Shown one piece after another: positions 1-6,932 of a stretch of 9,077 bases of DNA. The notes under the pieces are model-generated. The model was not told the origin of the DNA. It did no database searches and worked only from the letters and a program-made list of their open reading frames with translations. The position numbers and the translations under genes were made by a program. How positions within the stretch are numbered: the first letter of the stretch is position 1; the number at the start of each line of letters is the position of its first letter. This DNA is from JBJXFY01 sp046155815 (GTDB taxonomy: Bacteria; Verrucomicrobiota; Verrucomicrobiia; Limisphaerales; CAIMTB01), in assembly GCA_046155815.1 (NCBI GenBank), contig JBJXFY010000248.1, positions 1 to 9,077 of the forward strand. Direction: 5' to 3'.

Positions 1-801
1 CCGGCGTATGACGCCGGCGACGAGGCATTCCCCGAGGTCAAGCCGGGTGCGGACGAGCATGCCCTCGTCTGCGCCGTGCTGGGCGCGGACTTCCAAGGCC
101 GCCCCGGCGGTGTCCAGCAGGAGCACCGAGGCCACCCGGGCGCGCAGCAGCCCGCACGCCTCGCGCGTCACGAGGCGCAGCAGGTCGTCGAGGCCGAGCG
201 CGGTGTTCATCCGCCGCGCCGTGCTGACGAGCGAGGCGAGGAGCCGTGCCTTGAGCCGTGCCTGCTCGAAGAGCCAGGTGTTGCGGATGACCAGCTCGGC
301 CTGCCGTGCCAGCGCCGCGAGCACCGCCTGGTCCTCCTCGGTGAAGGCGTCGGGCCGGTCGCTGTCCACGTTCAGCGCGCCGTGCACCTCGTCGCCGACG
401 GCCAGGGGCACGGCGAGCTCGGAGGCCACGTCGGGCCGGAGCATCCGGTAGCGGCGGTCGCGACGCACGTCGCCCACGCGGGCGGGGCGGCCGTGCTTGG
501 CCACCCAGCCGGTGATCCCCTCGCCGAGGCGGACGCGGAAGCCCGCCGCTTCCGGTGGCAGGCCGGACGCGGCCTCGATCTCGAGGAGTCCGGTGTTGGG
601 GTTCACCAGCGCCACCGAGCCGCTGCCTGCGCGCGTGAGCCGCACGGCCTCGCGCACGATGAGCCGCAGCGCCTCCGCCGGCTCGAGCGTCGAGTGGATC
701 GTCGCGCCGACCTGGGCCAGCAGTTCGAGGCGGCGGCAGCGTTCGCGCAGGGCGCGGGCCTCGGCGCGCAAGGCCTCGGGTTCGCCGGCGGGGCCGCTCA
801 T
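1..801 (-). CDS. Tandem GAF-domain protein, 3' end cut off by the window edge
   Basis: Reading leftward from the ATG at 801, an open frame of 267 codons reaches position 1 without a stop, so the C-terminus is missing. Residues 1-27 are charged and probably helical (many Glu, Arg, Leu). Residues about 28-170 form a GAF domain, with the typical segments GLPPEAAGFRVRLGEGITGW (80-99), SELAVPL (127-133) and GALNVDSDRPDAFTEEDQAVL (141-161). A linker helix follows and a second GAF-like repeat starts near 190 (LGLDDLLRLVTREACGLLRA) and is incomplete. GAF domains bind small ligands or serve as signalling and dimerisation modules; the ligand is unknown. The effector (kinase, phosphatase, cyclase or none) would lie beyond the edge. 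The ATG overlaps the TGA of the upstream permease gene (ATGA), which indicates translational coupling and one transcript. The plus-strand frames over this stretch are Arg/Ser/Ala-rich shadows. Confidence 0.86.
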   Translation of the reverse strand, partial: MSGPAGEPEALRAEARALRERCRRLELLAQVGATIHSTLEPAEALRLIVREAVRLTRAGSGSVALVNPNTGLLEIEAASGLPPEAAGFRVRLGEGITGWVAKHGRPARVGDVRRDRRYRMLRPDVASELAVPLAVGDEVHGALNVDSDRPDAFTEEDQAVLAALARQAELVIRNTWLFEQARLKARLLASLVSTARRMNTALGLDDLLRLVTREACGLLRARVASVLLLDTAGAALEVRAQHGADEGMLVRTRLDLGECLVAGVIRR

Positions 802-1916
802 CGCGCGCGGAGGATCAGCGCCACGCCGAGCGCGGTGAAGGCCGCGTTGGGCAGCCATGCGGCCAGCCACGGCGGCAGGTGCCCGCCCGTACCGAACGCC
901 AGCGCGAACTGCGCGGCCACGAAGTAGGCGAAGCAGATGAAGATGCTTGAGGCCACGCCGAGGAACACGCCGCGCCGGCCGGAGCCCGCGCCCAGCGGCA
1001 ACGCGAGGAACACCACCACCAGGCTCGTCCACCCGCCCGCCAGCGCCTCGTGGAACTTCGTGGCCAGCCACCGGTCGTCCTTCGGGTTCAGCGCCCCGTG
1101 CAGCCGGCGGTAGTCGAGGATCTCCCGCATCGAGAGCTGCGCCTTCCGCACCTCGCGCACCGAGCCAAGGATGCGGCTGATCTTCACCTCGCTGCGGATC
1201 AGCTCGGGCGTCTCGGGAAACGCCGTGACCACCAGCCGGTTCGTCGCGAACTGCTCCGGCACCGCGCTGCCCGGCGGGTAGGTCAGCCGGAGCGCGCGCT
1301 CGAACACCCATGCCCCATCCTCCCACCCCGCCCGCGCCGCGATCAGTTCCTCCCGCTCGCCCGTCGGCCCCGGCCAGGTGATGTGCGGGCCGACCATCGC
1401 CGCCGTGGGGACGTGGAACCGCTCGATGGTCCACACCCGTCCGCCGCCGGCGCTGTGGAAGTTCAGCTTCTCCCGCCAGTCACGCGCCGCCTCGTCATCC
1501 CTGTCGGTACGCCGGCGGAGGACGGCCTCCGCGCGCTCGTTGGCGTCCGGCACCAGGAATTCGTTCAGTGCAAACGCGACGCCGGACAGCAGCAGACCGG
1601 TCGCGAAGTACGGCGCGCCGATGCGCCAGAGGCTCCAGCCCGCGCCGCGCATGGCGACGACTTCGTTCCAGCGCGCGTGCCGCGTGAGCGCGTAAAGCAT
1701 GGCCAGCAGGAGTGACACCGGCAGCGCGATCAGCAGGTAGCCCGGCACCCGGGCCGCGTAGTAGCCGGCAATGTCCGCCGCCGTGAGCCGGCGCGCCTGC
1801 AGCTCGTCAAACTCGCCCACCAGCTCGGTGGCCAGCCAGAGCACGAGAAAACCCCCCAGGCAGCACGCGAAGGGCGTGAGCAGTTCGCGGAACAGGTAAC
1901 GGTCCAGCAGCCGCAC
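798..1916 (-). CDS. LptF/LptG family permease (YjgP/YjgQ family)
   Basis: This 372-residue protein has the length and layout of LptF/LptG, the inner-membrane partners of the LptB ATPase that extract lipopolysaccharide and pass it to the LptC-LptA bridge. The N-terminus (LLDRYLFRELLTPF) is the typical family opening. Hydrophobic segments at about 12-34, 58-78 and 101-122 come before a polar periplasmic region (about 125-290, the expected beta-jellyroll), and three more follow at about 293-311, 316-342 and 350-370, six in all. I chose the GTG at 1916 because it sits directly before the conserved opening; the frame stays open to 2225, but the extra residues are Arg/Pro/Gly-rich and overlap the transglutaminase gene. 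No Shine-Dalgarno sequence is visible. It lies 119 bp after the transglutaminase gene and its TGA overlaps the ATG of the GAF gene. Only one permease is seen although Lpt exporters normally use an LptF/LptG pair, so I cannot assign F or G. Confidence 0.9.
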   Translation of the reverse strand: MRLLDRYLFRELLTPFACCLGGFLVLWLATELVGEFDELQARRLTAADIAGYYAARVPGYLLIALPVSLLLAMLYALTRHARWNEVVAMRGAGWSLWRIGAPYFATGLLLSGVAFALNEFLVPDANERAEAVLRRRTDRDDEAARDWREKLNFHSAGGGRVWTIERFHVPTAAMVGPHITWPGPTGEREELIAARAGWEDGAWVFERALRLTYPPGSAVPEQFATNRLVVTAFPETPELIRSEVKISRILGSVREVRKAQLSMREILDYRRLHGALNPKDDRWLATKFHEALAGGWTSLVVVFLALPLGAGSGRRGVFLGVASSIFICFAYFVAAQFALAFGTGGHLPPWLAAWLPNAAFTALGVALILRAR

Positions 1917-2008
1917 GGGGAGCCACCGTAGGGACCGGAAGGGCCAGGGGGCAAGAAGGCGCGGACGCCGCGGCGGCCAGGGCCCGCCCGGCCTCCTCCA
2001 CGTCGTCG

Positions 2009-2038
2009 TAGGGCGGTGACGTAGCCGCGCCCGCCCTA
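2009..2038 (-). other. Perfect 8-bp hairpin at the transglutaminase stop codon
   Basis: TAGGGCGG at 2009-2016 and CCGCCCTA at 2031-2038 are perfect reverse complements separated by 14 bases. On the minus-strand transcript the first stem bases are the UAG stop codon of the transglutaminase gene. No U-tract follows, so it is not a canonical Rho-independent terminator. It could be a 3'-end stability or processing element, or a partial terminator that lowers read-through into the permease gene. The rest of the 119-bp gap (1917-2035) shows no recognisable promoter. Confidence 0.45.
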
Positions 2039-2908
2039 TTCCGGCTGTATGTCCACCGCCACCTGCACCTCGTGCCGGCCGCCGCCGACGATGATGCCCG
2101 ATACCGGGCTCACGTCCTGAAAATCCCGGCCGACGGCCAGCGTGATGTGCTCGAAGTCCGGCATCAGGTCGTTCGTCGGGTCGTAGTCCACCCAGCCGTA
2201 GCCGGGACAGTACACGGCGAACCATGCATGCGTGGCGTCCGCCCCCACCAGCCGCGCCGTCCCCGGGCCGCGGCGCGTGTGGACGTAGCCGCTCACGTAG
2301 CGCGCCGGCAGCCCGAGCGAGCGCAGGCAGCCCAGGGCCAGGTGGGTGAAGTCCTGGCAGACGCCTCGCCGCCGCTCCAGCACCTCCGCCACCGGCGTGG
2401 CCACCGTGGTTACGCCCGGCTCGTAGGCGAACTCGGCGTGGATGCGTGACGTGAGTTCACGCACCCCCTCGAGCAGCGGCCGGCCCGCGGGGAAGCTCCT
2501 GGCCGCATAGGACTCCAGCTCCACCGAGCAGACAACCTGCGGCGAGTCAAAGAGGTGCTGCTGCGCCTCCAGCTCCGTCTCCGCCACCACCCCGCGGAAC
2601 CGCGCCGCCACCGCGTCCCATGCCGGCGCCCGCTCCGCCGCGGGCGGCAGGGCGGGTTCAAGGCGGACGCGGGCGGACGCGGAAATCTCGAGCCGGCGGT
2701 GGAGCTGCTGCACGCTGAACACGCAGACCTCGTTGCCGAAGAAGTCCCGCCGCGCCGTGCGCACGGCCGGTTCCGGCTCGATGACCAGCTGGAATTCCTC
2801 CAGGACCTGCTCCGTGCCGGCGCGAGGCTCGAGCCGCGCCGCGTGGTGTGAGATCGTCACCGGCTCCGAGTACTCGTAGACCGTGCGGTGGGTGAGGCGG
2901 TAGATCAT
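2036..2908 (-). CDS. Transglutaminase-like cysteine protease partner of the ATP-grasp/alpha-E system
   Basis: This 290-residue protein has the two-part form of bacterial transglutaminase-like proteins. The N-terminal beta-rich domain begins with MIYRLTHRTVYEYSEPV and covers about residues 1-85. The core domain has the complete catalytic triad: Cys184 in RRGVCQDFTHLAL, His227 in DATHAWFAVY and Asp243 in DYDPTND. The RYVSGY segment near 203-208 is also typical. No signal peptide or membrane segment is seen, so it is probably cytoplasmic. In this family the triad more often serves peptide or amide-bond cleavage or transfer than Gln-Lys crosslinking; the substrate here is unknown. The ATG at 2908 is only 12 bp after the stop of the ATP-grasp/alpha-E gene, in the standard order of this module. 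No Shine-Dalgarno motif precedes it. Family assignment is secure; substrate and reaction direction are inference. Confidence 0.95.
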   Translation of the reverse strand: MIYRLTHRTVYEYSEPVTISHHAARLEPRAGTEQVLEEFQLVIEPEPAVRTARRDFFGNEVCVFSVQQLHRRLEISASARVRLEPALPPAAERAPAWDAVAARFRGVVAETELEAQQHLFDSPQVVCSVELESYAARSFPAGRPLLEGVRELTSRIHAEFAYEPGVTTVATPVAEVLERRRGVCQDFTHLALGCLRSLGLPARYVSGYVHTRRGPGTARLVGADATHAWFAVYCPGYGWVDYDPTNDLMPDFEHITLAVGRDFQDVSPVSGIIVGGGRHEVQVAVDIQPE

Positions 2909-2920
2909 GGCGGGGGCGGC

Positions 2921-5488
2921 TCAGATGGCGCCGGGCAGGGCCGGGGTCTCGCCGGCCCCGGCGCGGGCGATGGTGGCGTGCGCGAAGTAGACGAGCGCGA
3001 GCTGGTCCGAGAGCCGCGGCAGGGCCGCCGCCGCGTCGCGCAGCACACCGCGCATCGTCGAGCGGCGCGGCGTCGCCTGGCTGAGCTCCGTGGGGTCGGC
3101 GAGGCGCAGCCGGGTGAGCGTCTCCAGCATCAGGCGCTCCGCGGGCCCCGGCAGGGCGCTCTGGCCCGCGCCGGGAAGCTGCGCGAAGTGCGCCGCCATC
3201 GTCTCGAACTGGAAGAGCAGCGAGCGCGGGTTGCGGTCGTCCAGCGTGAGCAGGTCCACCACCGCGGCGAGGTGGGGCACCAGGTTGTACCGGGAGCGGT
3301 AGGTGATGCTGCTGTCGCCCGCCTCGAGCAGCATGTCGAGCAGGCCGGTGTCGTGCGGGTCCGGGGCGGCCAGCGCACGGTCCAGCAGCGTGGCCAGGAA
3401 CAGGGCGCGTTCGAGCCGGTGGCCGAGGTCGAGGAAGCGCCAGCTCTGGGCGCGGGTGACGTTCTCGTTGGCCAGTCCGTTCACCGCGGCCAGCGTCACC
3501 AGCAGCTGGTTCAGCAGCGGCAGCGCCAGCGCCATCTCCGGCCCACCCGGCGCGGGTGGCCGCGTGAGCGGCTCGCCCAGCGATGAAAGGAGCCGGCTCA
3601 TGTCGGACGAAAGCCGGTCGCGCACCAGCAGCGAGAGGCGGCGGAGCTGGTCCGCGATGTGGCGCAGGCTGCCGGGCAGGGCGGGATCGAAGACGAAGCG
3701 CGACCAGCCCAGCTCGGCCACGCCGGCCCGGGGGTCGTCCTCGCGGGCCGGCGCGGTGAGGCCGAAGGCCGCAAGGGTGTCGAGGATCGGCTGGGCCGTG
3801 GCGGGCACGGCCGCGCCGTTCGCGGTGGTGAGCCGCAGCAGGGTGCGCAGGAAGCGCGCCGTGGCCTCGGCGCGCTCCACGTAGCGCCCGAGCCAGAAGA
3901 GGTTGCTGGCAACGCGGCTGGGGAGGTTGTTGCCCACGCGCCGGAGCTGCTCCGGACGGCTGGGCGCCTGCAGCCGGGTGGTGGGCTCGACCGGCGCAGT
4001 ACTCAGCACCCAGGTATCCTTGGACACGCCGCCCCGCTGCATCGAGACCGCGTGCGACTTCTCGCTGGCGGACACGCGCGTCAGGCCGCCGGGCAGCACC
4101 CGGTACGTGCCGCCCGCCGCCACCACGAAGACGCGCACCGCCACCGGCCGCGGGCCCAGGCCGGTCCCGTCCCACGATGGCGCCGCACTCAGCTCCACCT
4201 CCTCCTGCGCGAGGTACAGGTGCGGCTGGAAGCGGATGCGGTCGCGGAGCGCCGCGCGTTCCGCCGCGCCGAGCCGCTCGCCGAAGATCACTGGCACGTC
4301 GGCGCGCGGCCAGGCGGGCTTCACCACCAGCCGGCCGACGTTCTCCAGGACGTAGTTCAGCGGGTCGTTTTGGCCGCACCACCACGTCGCCACCGAGGGC
4401 AGGCGCAGTTCCTCGCCCAGCAGGTCGCGGCTCAGCCCCGGCAGGAAGCCCATCAGCGCCGCACCCTGTGCGAGGCCGCTGCCGAGCGCGTTGGCCACGG
4501 CGACGTGCCCCGCCCGCGCCGCCTGCATCAGGCCGGGAACGCCGAGCAGCGACTCGTTGCGCAGCTCCAGCGGATCGCAGAAGTCGTCGTCCACGCGGCG
4601 CAGGATCACGTGCACCGGCTCCAGCCCGCCCAGCGTCTTGAGGACGACGCGGTCGTCGCGCACCAGCAGGTCCTCGCCCTCGACCAGCGAGTAGCCCAGG
4701 TAGCGCGCGAGGCAGACGTGCTCGAAGTAGGTCTCGTTGGACGGCCCCGGCGTGAGCACGACCACGCGCGGACTTGCGACGCGCGGGGCCAGTGCGGCCA
4801 GCGAGTCGCGCAGTTCGTTGAAGAACGCCGCCAGCCGGACCACCTGGCTGGCACGGAAGGCCCGGGGCAGCAGCCGCGAGACGACGAGCCGGTTCTCCAG
4901 CGCGTAGCCCGGCCCGGTCGGCACCTGCGTCCGGTCCGAGAGCACCCACCAGCGGCCGTCCGGCGCGCGCGCGAGGTCCGCCGCGTAAAGGTGCAGGTGG
5001 ATGCCGCCCGGCGGCGTCCAGCCGTGGCACGGGCGCAGGAAGCCCGGATGTCCCAGGATCAACGGCGCGGGCAGCCGTCCCTCGCGCAGCAGCCGCTGTG
5101 GGCCGTAGGCGTCGGCAAGGATGGCGTTGAGCAGCGTCGCGCGCTGGACCAGCCCGCGTTCCAGCTCGGCCCATTCGTCGGCGGGGATGACGAAGGGCAG
5201 GGGATCGAGCTGCCACGGACGGTCCGTGCCGAGCGGGTCGCCATAGACGTTGTAGGTGACCCCGCTCTCGCGCAGCAGCCGGCCGCCCATCTCCCAGCGG
5301 CGGCGGAGCTCGGTCGGGCCGGCGGCGGCCAGCTCGCCGAGCAGCGGACGATACTGGGCCCGTGGCCGGCCGCCCTCGAGCAGCTCGTCAAACAACCCCG
5401 CCCGCGCCTCATAGCCGGCCAGCAGCCCGCCGGACGCCGCACGGGGCGCAGGGGCAGGGGCTTGGGAATCGCCGGGACGATCGTTCAT
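2921..5488 (-). CDS. Circularly permuted ATP-grasp fused to an alpha-E domain (DUF404/DUF407 + DUF403)
   Basis: This 855-residue protein joins two domains that many genomes encode as adjacent genes. Residues about 30-490 are the circularly permuted type 2 ATP-grasp unit, with GVTYNVYGD (76-84), HLHLYAADLARAPDGRW (164-180), PTGPGYALENRLVVSRLLP (190-208), TPGPSNETYFEHVCLARYLG (246-265), DDDFCDPLELR (300-310), ANALGSG (332-338) and GRLVVKPA (385-392). Residues about 521-843 are the all-helical alpha-E domain, starting with LPSRVASNLFWLGRYVERAE (522-541) and containing WRFLDLGHRLERA (683-695), SSITYRSRYN (726-735) and DQLALVYFAH (828-837). ATP-grasp enzymes of this group are predicted to make amide or peptide bonds using ATP, with alpha-E as an obligate partner; the product is not known. 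I prefer the ATG at 5488; a GTG at 5551 would add 21 unconserved residues and take up nearly half of the upstream spacer. It heads the minus-strand block, with the transglutaminase-like gene 12 bp downstream. Confidence 0.95.
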   Translation of the reverse strand: MNDRPGDSQAPAPAPRAASGGLLAGYEARAGLFDELLEGGRPRAQYRPLLGELAAAGPTELRRRWEMGGRLLRESGVTYNVYGDPLGTDRPWQLDPLPFVIPADEWAELERGLVQRATLLNAILADAYGPQRLLREGRLPAPLILGHPGFLRPCHGWTPPGGIHLHLYAADLARAPDGRWWVLSDRTQVPTGPGYALENRLVVSRLLPRAFRASQVVRLAAFFNELRDSLAALAPRVASPRVVVLTPGPSNETYFEHVCLARYLGYSLVEGEDLLVRDDRVVLKTLGGLEPVHVILRRVDDDFCDPLELRNESLLGVPGLMQAARAGHVAVANALGSGLAQGAALMGFLPGLSRDLLGEELRLPSVATWWCGQNDPLNYVLENVGRLVVKPAWPRADVPVIFGERLGAAERAALRDRIRFQPHLYLAQEEVELSAAPSWDGTGLGPRPVAVRVFVVAAGGTYRVLPGGLTRVSASEKSHAVSMQRGGVSKDTWVLSTAPVEPTTRLQAPSRPEQLRRVGNNLPSRVASNLFWLGRYVERAEATARFLRTLLRLTTANGAAVPATAQPILDTLAAFGLTAPAREDDPRAGVAELGWSRFVFDPALPGSLRHIADQLRRLSLLVRDRLSSDMSRLLSSLGEPLTRPPAPGGPEMALALPLLNQLLVTLAAVNGLANENVTRAQSWRFLDLGHRLERALFLATLLDRALAAPDPHDTGLLDMLLEAGDSSITYRSRYNLVPHLAAVVDLLTLDDRNPRSLLFQFETMAAHFAQLPGAGQSALPGPAERLMLETLTRLRLADPTELSQATPRRSTMRGVLRDAAAALPRLSDQLALVYFAHATIARAGAGETPALPGAI

Positions 5489-5642
5489 CGCGCCCGGACT
5501 GTGCCGGGAGGCGGCCGCGCAGCGCCAGCCGGGAAGGGCTGGAGGCTTCACGCCCGTCGACGCGGTCCGGCTGGAGCGGGTGTGGAACCCGGGGCTTGGA
5601 TTTGAGGCTTCCCCCGCGCCCGCCGCCTGCTACATCGCTGCC
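5489..5642. promoter_or_regulatory. Divergent intergenic region between the ATP-grasp block and the LarA-like gene
   Basis: These 154 bp must hold the start signals for two divergent genes, but no convincing -35/-10 pair is visible on either strand. Repeated motifs are present: a dyad CCAGCC-N6-GGCTGG at 5525-5542, a second GGCTGGAG at 5569-5576 (the first is 5537-5544), and two copies of GAGGCTTC at 5542-5549 and 5604-5611. These could be operator half-sites, but short GC-rich repeats arise easily by chance here. A TACATC at 5631-5636 is -10-like and lies six bases before the LarA-like ATG. Confidence 0.3.
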
Positions 5643-6932
5643 ATGACCTCGTCCGCCCCCCTTGGCTTCCGCGCCGCGCCTGGCGCCGCCGTGTCGCCTG
5701 CGCAGGTCGCGCAGCTCGTGGCCGACGCCTGCCCGGCGAAGGACTACCGCGGCCGGCGCGTGCTGCTGATCGTACCCGACGGCACCCGCACCGCGCCCGT
5801 CGGGCTGCTGTTCCAGACGCTCTTCGCACAGCTCGGCGATGGGACGGCCGCGCTGGACGTCATGATCGCGCTCGGGACGCACCAGCCGATGAGCGAGCCG
5901 GCGATCTGCGGCCGGCTGGAGATCAGCGAGGCCGAGCGCGCCGGCCGCTACCGCCGCGTGCGCTTCCTCAACCACGAGTGGGACAACCCCGCCGCGCTGC
6001 GCGAACTCGGTGTCCTCCCCGCCGCCGAGATCAGCGCGCTCACGGAAGGCCGCTTCGCGATGGAGGTGCCGGTCCACGTGAACCGCCGGCTCTTCGACTA
6101 CGACCAGCTCATCATCGTGGGCCCGGTGTTCCCGCACGAGGTCGTGGGCTTTTCCGGCGGCAACAAGTACCTGTTCCCCGGCGTCGGCGGGCCGGCGATC
6201 CTGAACTTCTTCCACTGGCTCGGCGCCGTGGTCACGAACCCGATGATCATCGGCAACAAGTGGACACCCGTCCGCCGCGTCGTGGACCGCGCCGGGGCGA
6301 TGCTCACGGTGCCCAAGCTCTGCTTTGCGCTCGTCGTCCGGCCCGACCGGTCCCTCGCCGCCGCGTACGCCGGCTCGCCCGAGTCCGCGTGGGACGCCGC
6401 CAGCGAGGTCTCGCGCGAAGTCCACATCTCCCGCAAGCCGCGCCCCTTCCACACCATCCTCTCGTGCGCGCCGCCGATGTACGACGAGCTGTGGACCGGC
6501 GGGAAGGCGATGTACAAACTTGAGCCCGTGCTGGCGGATGGCGGCGAGCTGATCATCCACGCGCCGCACATCACGGAGATCAGCGCCACGCACGGCCGCG
6601 TGCTGCGCGAGGTGGGCTACCACTGCCGCGACTACTTCCTGACGCAGTGGGACCGGTACAAGGATCACCCGTGGGGCGTGCTGGCCCACAGTTGCCATGT
6701 GTACGGCCTCGGGACGTACGAGGATGGCGTCGAGACCCCGCGCGCCCGCGTCACGCTCGCCACCGGCATCCCGGAGGAACTCTGTCGCCGGATCAACCTG
6801 GGATACCGCGACCCGGAAACGATCCGGCCAGAAGACTTCGCGGACCGCGAGGCCGAAGGCGTCCTGTTCGTGCCCAGGGCCGGCGAGATGCTCTTCCACC
6901 TCGAACAGAAGCCCACTTGGGCCGGTGGGTGA
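5643..6932 (+). CDS. larA: LarA-like nickel-pincer racemase/epimerase (DUF2088 family), substrate unknown
   Basis: This 429-residue cytoplasmic protein has the length of LarA, the lactate racemase that uses a covalently attached nickel-pincer nucleotide for hydride transfer at the alpha carbon of a 2-hydroxy acid. Key positions match by motif and spacing: Asp46 and Arg49 in VPDGTRT, His80 in ALGTHQ, His165 in FPHEVVGFSGGNK, cofactor-binding Lys175 ten residues later, and His191 in FFHWL sixteen residues after that. Lys288 in WTGGKAMYK fits the substrate lysine, but the position three before it is Thr285 where, from memory, the Lactobacillus enzyme has Gln. This suggests a substrate other than lactate; the family includes racemases and epimerases for several hydroxy acids. 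The ATG at 5643 was chosen because the upstream frame is unconserved spacer. No Shine-Dalgarno is seen. It stands alone, divergent from the ATP-grasp gene and convergent with cutA, and larB, larC and larE are absent here. The symbol denotes family membership only. Confidence 0.92.
   Translation: MTSSAPLGFRAAPGAAVSPAQVAQLVADACPAKDYRGRRVLLIVPDGTRTAPVGLLFQTLFAQLGDGTAALDVMIALGTHQPMSEPAICGRLEISEAERAGRYRRVRFLNHEWDNPAALRELGVLPAAEISALTEGRFAMEVPVHVNRRLFDYDQLIIVGPVFPHEVVGFSGGNKYLFPGVGGPAILNFFHWLGAVVTNPMIIGNKWTPVRRVVDRAGAMLTVPKLCFALVVRPDRSLAAAYAGSPESAWDAASEVSREVHISRKPRPFHTILSCAPPMYDELWTGGKAMYKLEPVLADGGELIIHAPHITEISATHGRVLREVGYHCRDYFLTQWDRYKDHPWGVLAHSCHVYGLGTYEDGVETPRARVTLATGIPEELCRRINLGYRDPETIRPEDFADREAEGVLFVPRAGEMLFHLEQKPTWAGG

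Noticed and set aside
76..927. Long plus-strand open frame opposite the GAF and permease genes
   Set aside because: The product is Arg/Gly/Ala/His-rich with no family resemblance; it is the complement of clearly coding minus-strand genes in a GC-rich genome where stops are rare.
1807..2001. Small minus-strand frame starting GTG GAG GAG GCC in the transglutaminase-permease gap
   Set aside because: Its first 28 codons look mildly protein-like, but the rest overlaps the permease gene in another phase, it lacks a recognisable family, and it is Ala/Pro-rich as chance frames here usually are.
1917..2225. N-terminal extension of the permease gene up to 2225
   Set aside because: The added residues are Arg/Pro/Gly-rich, lack family similarity and overlap 190 bp of the transglutaminase gene; the conserved N-terminus starts at the GTG at 1916.
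2658..5216. 852-codon minus-strand open frame in another phase of the ATP-grasp region
   Set aside because: It is a run of Arg, Ala, Gly and Pro without any domain; a phase shadow of the real gene.
5489..5551. GTG at 5551 as the start of the ATP-grasp/alpha-E protein
   Set aside because: It would add 21 unconserved residues and shorten the divergent spacer to about 90 bp; the in-frame ATG at 5488 is the simpler start.
3659..5605. 648-codon plus-strand open frame opposite the ATP-grasp/alpha-E gene
   Set aside because: Length alone is not evidence at this GC content. The product is Arg/Gln/His/Ala-rich and low in complexity, while the minus strand encodes two recognised domains throughout.
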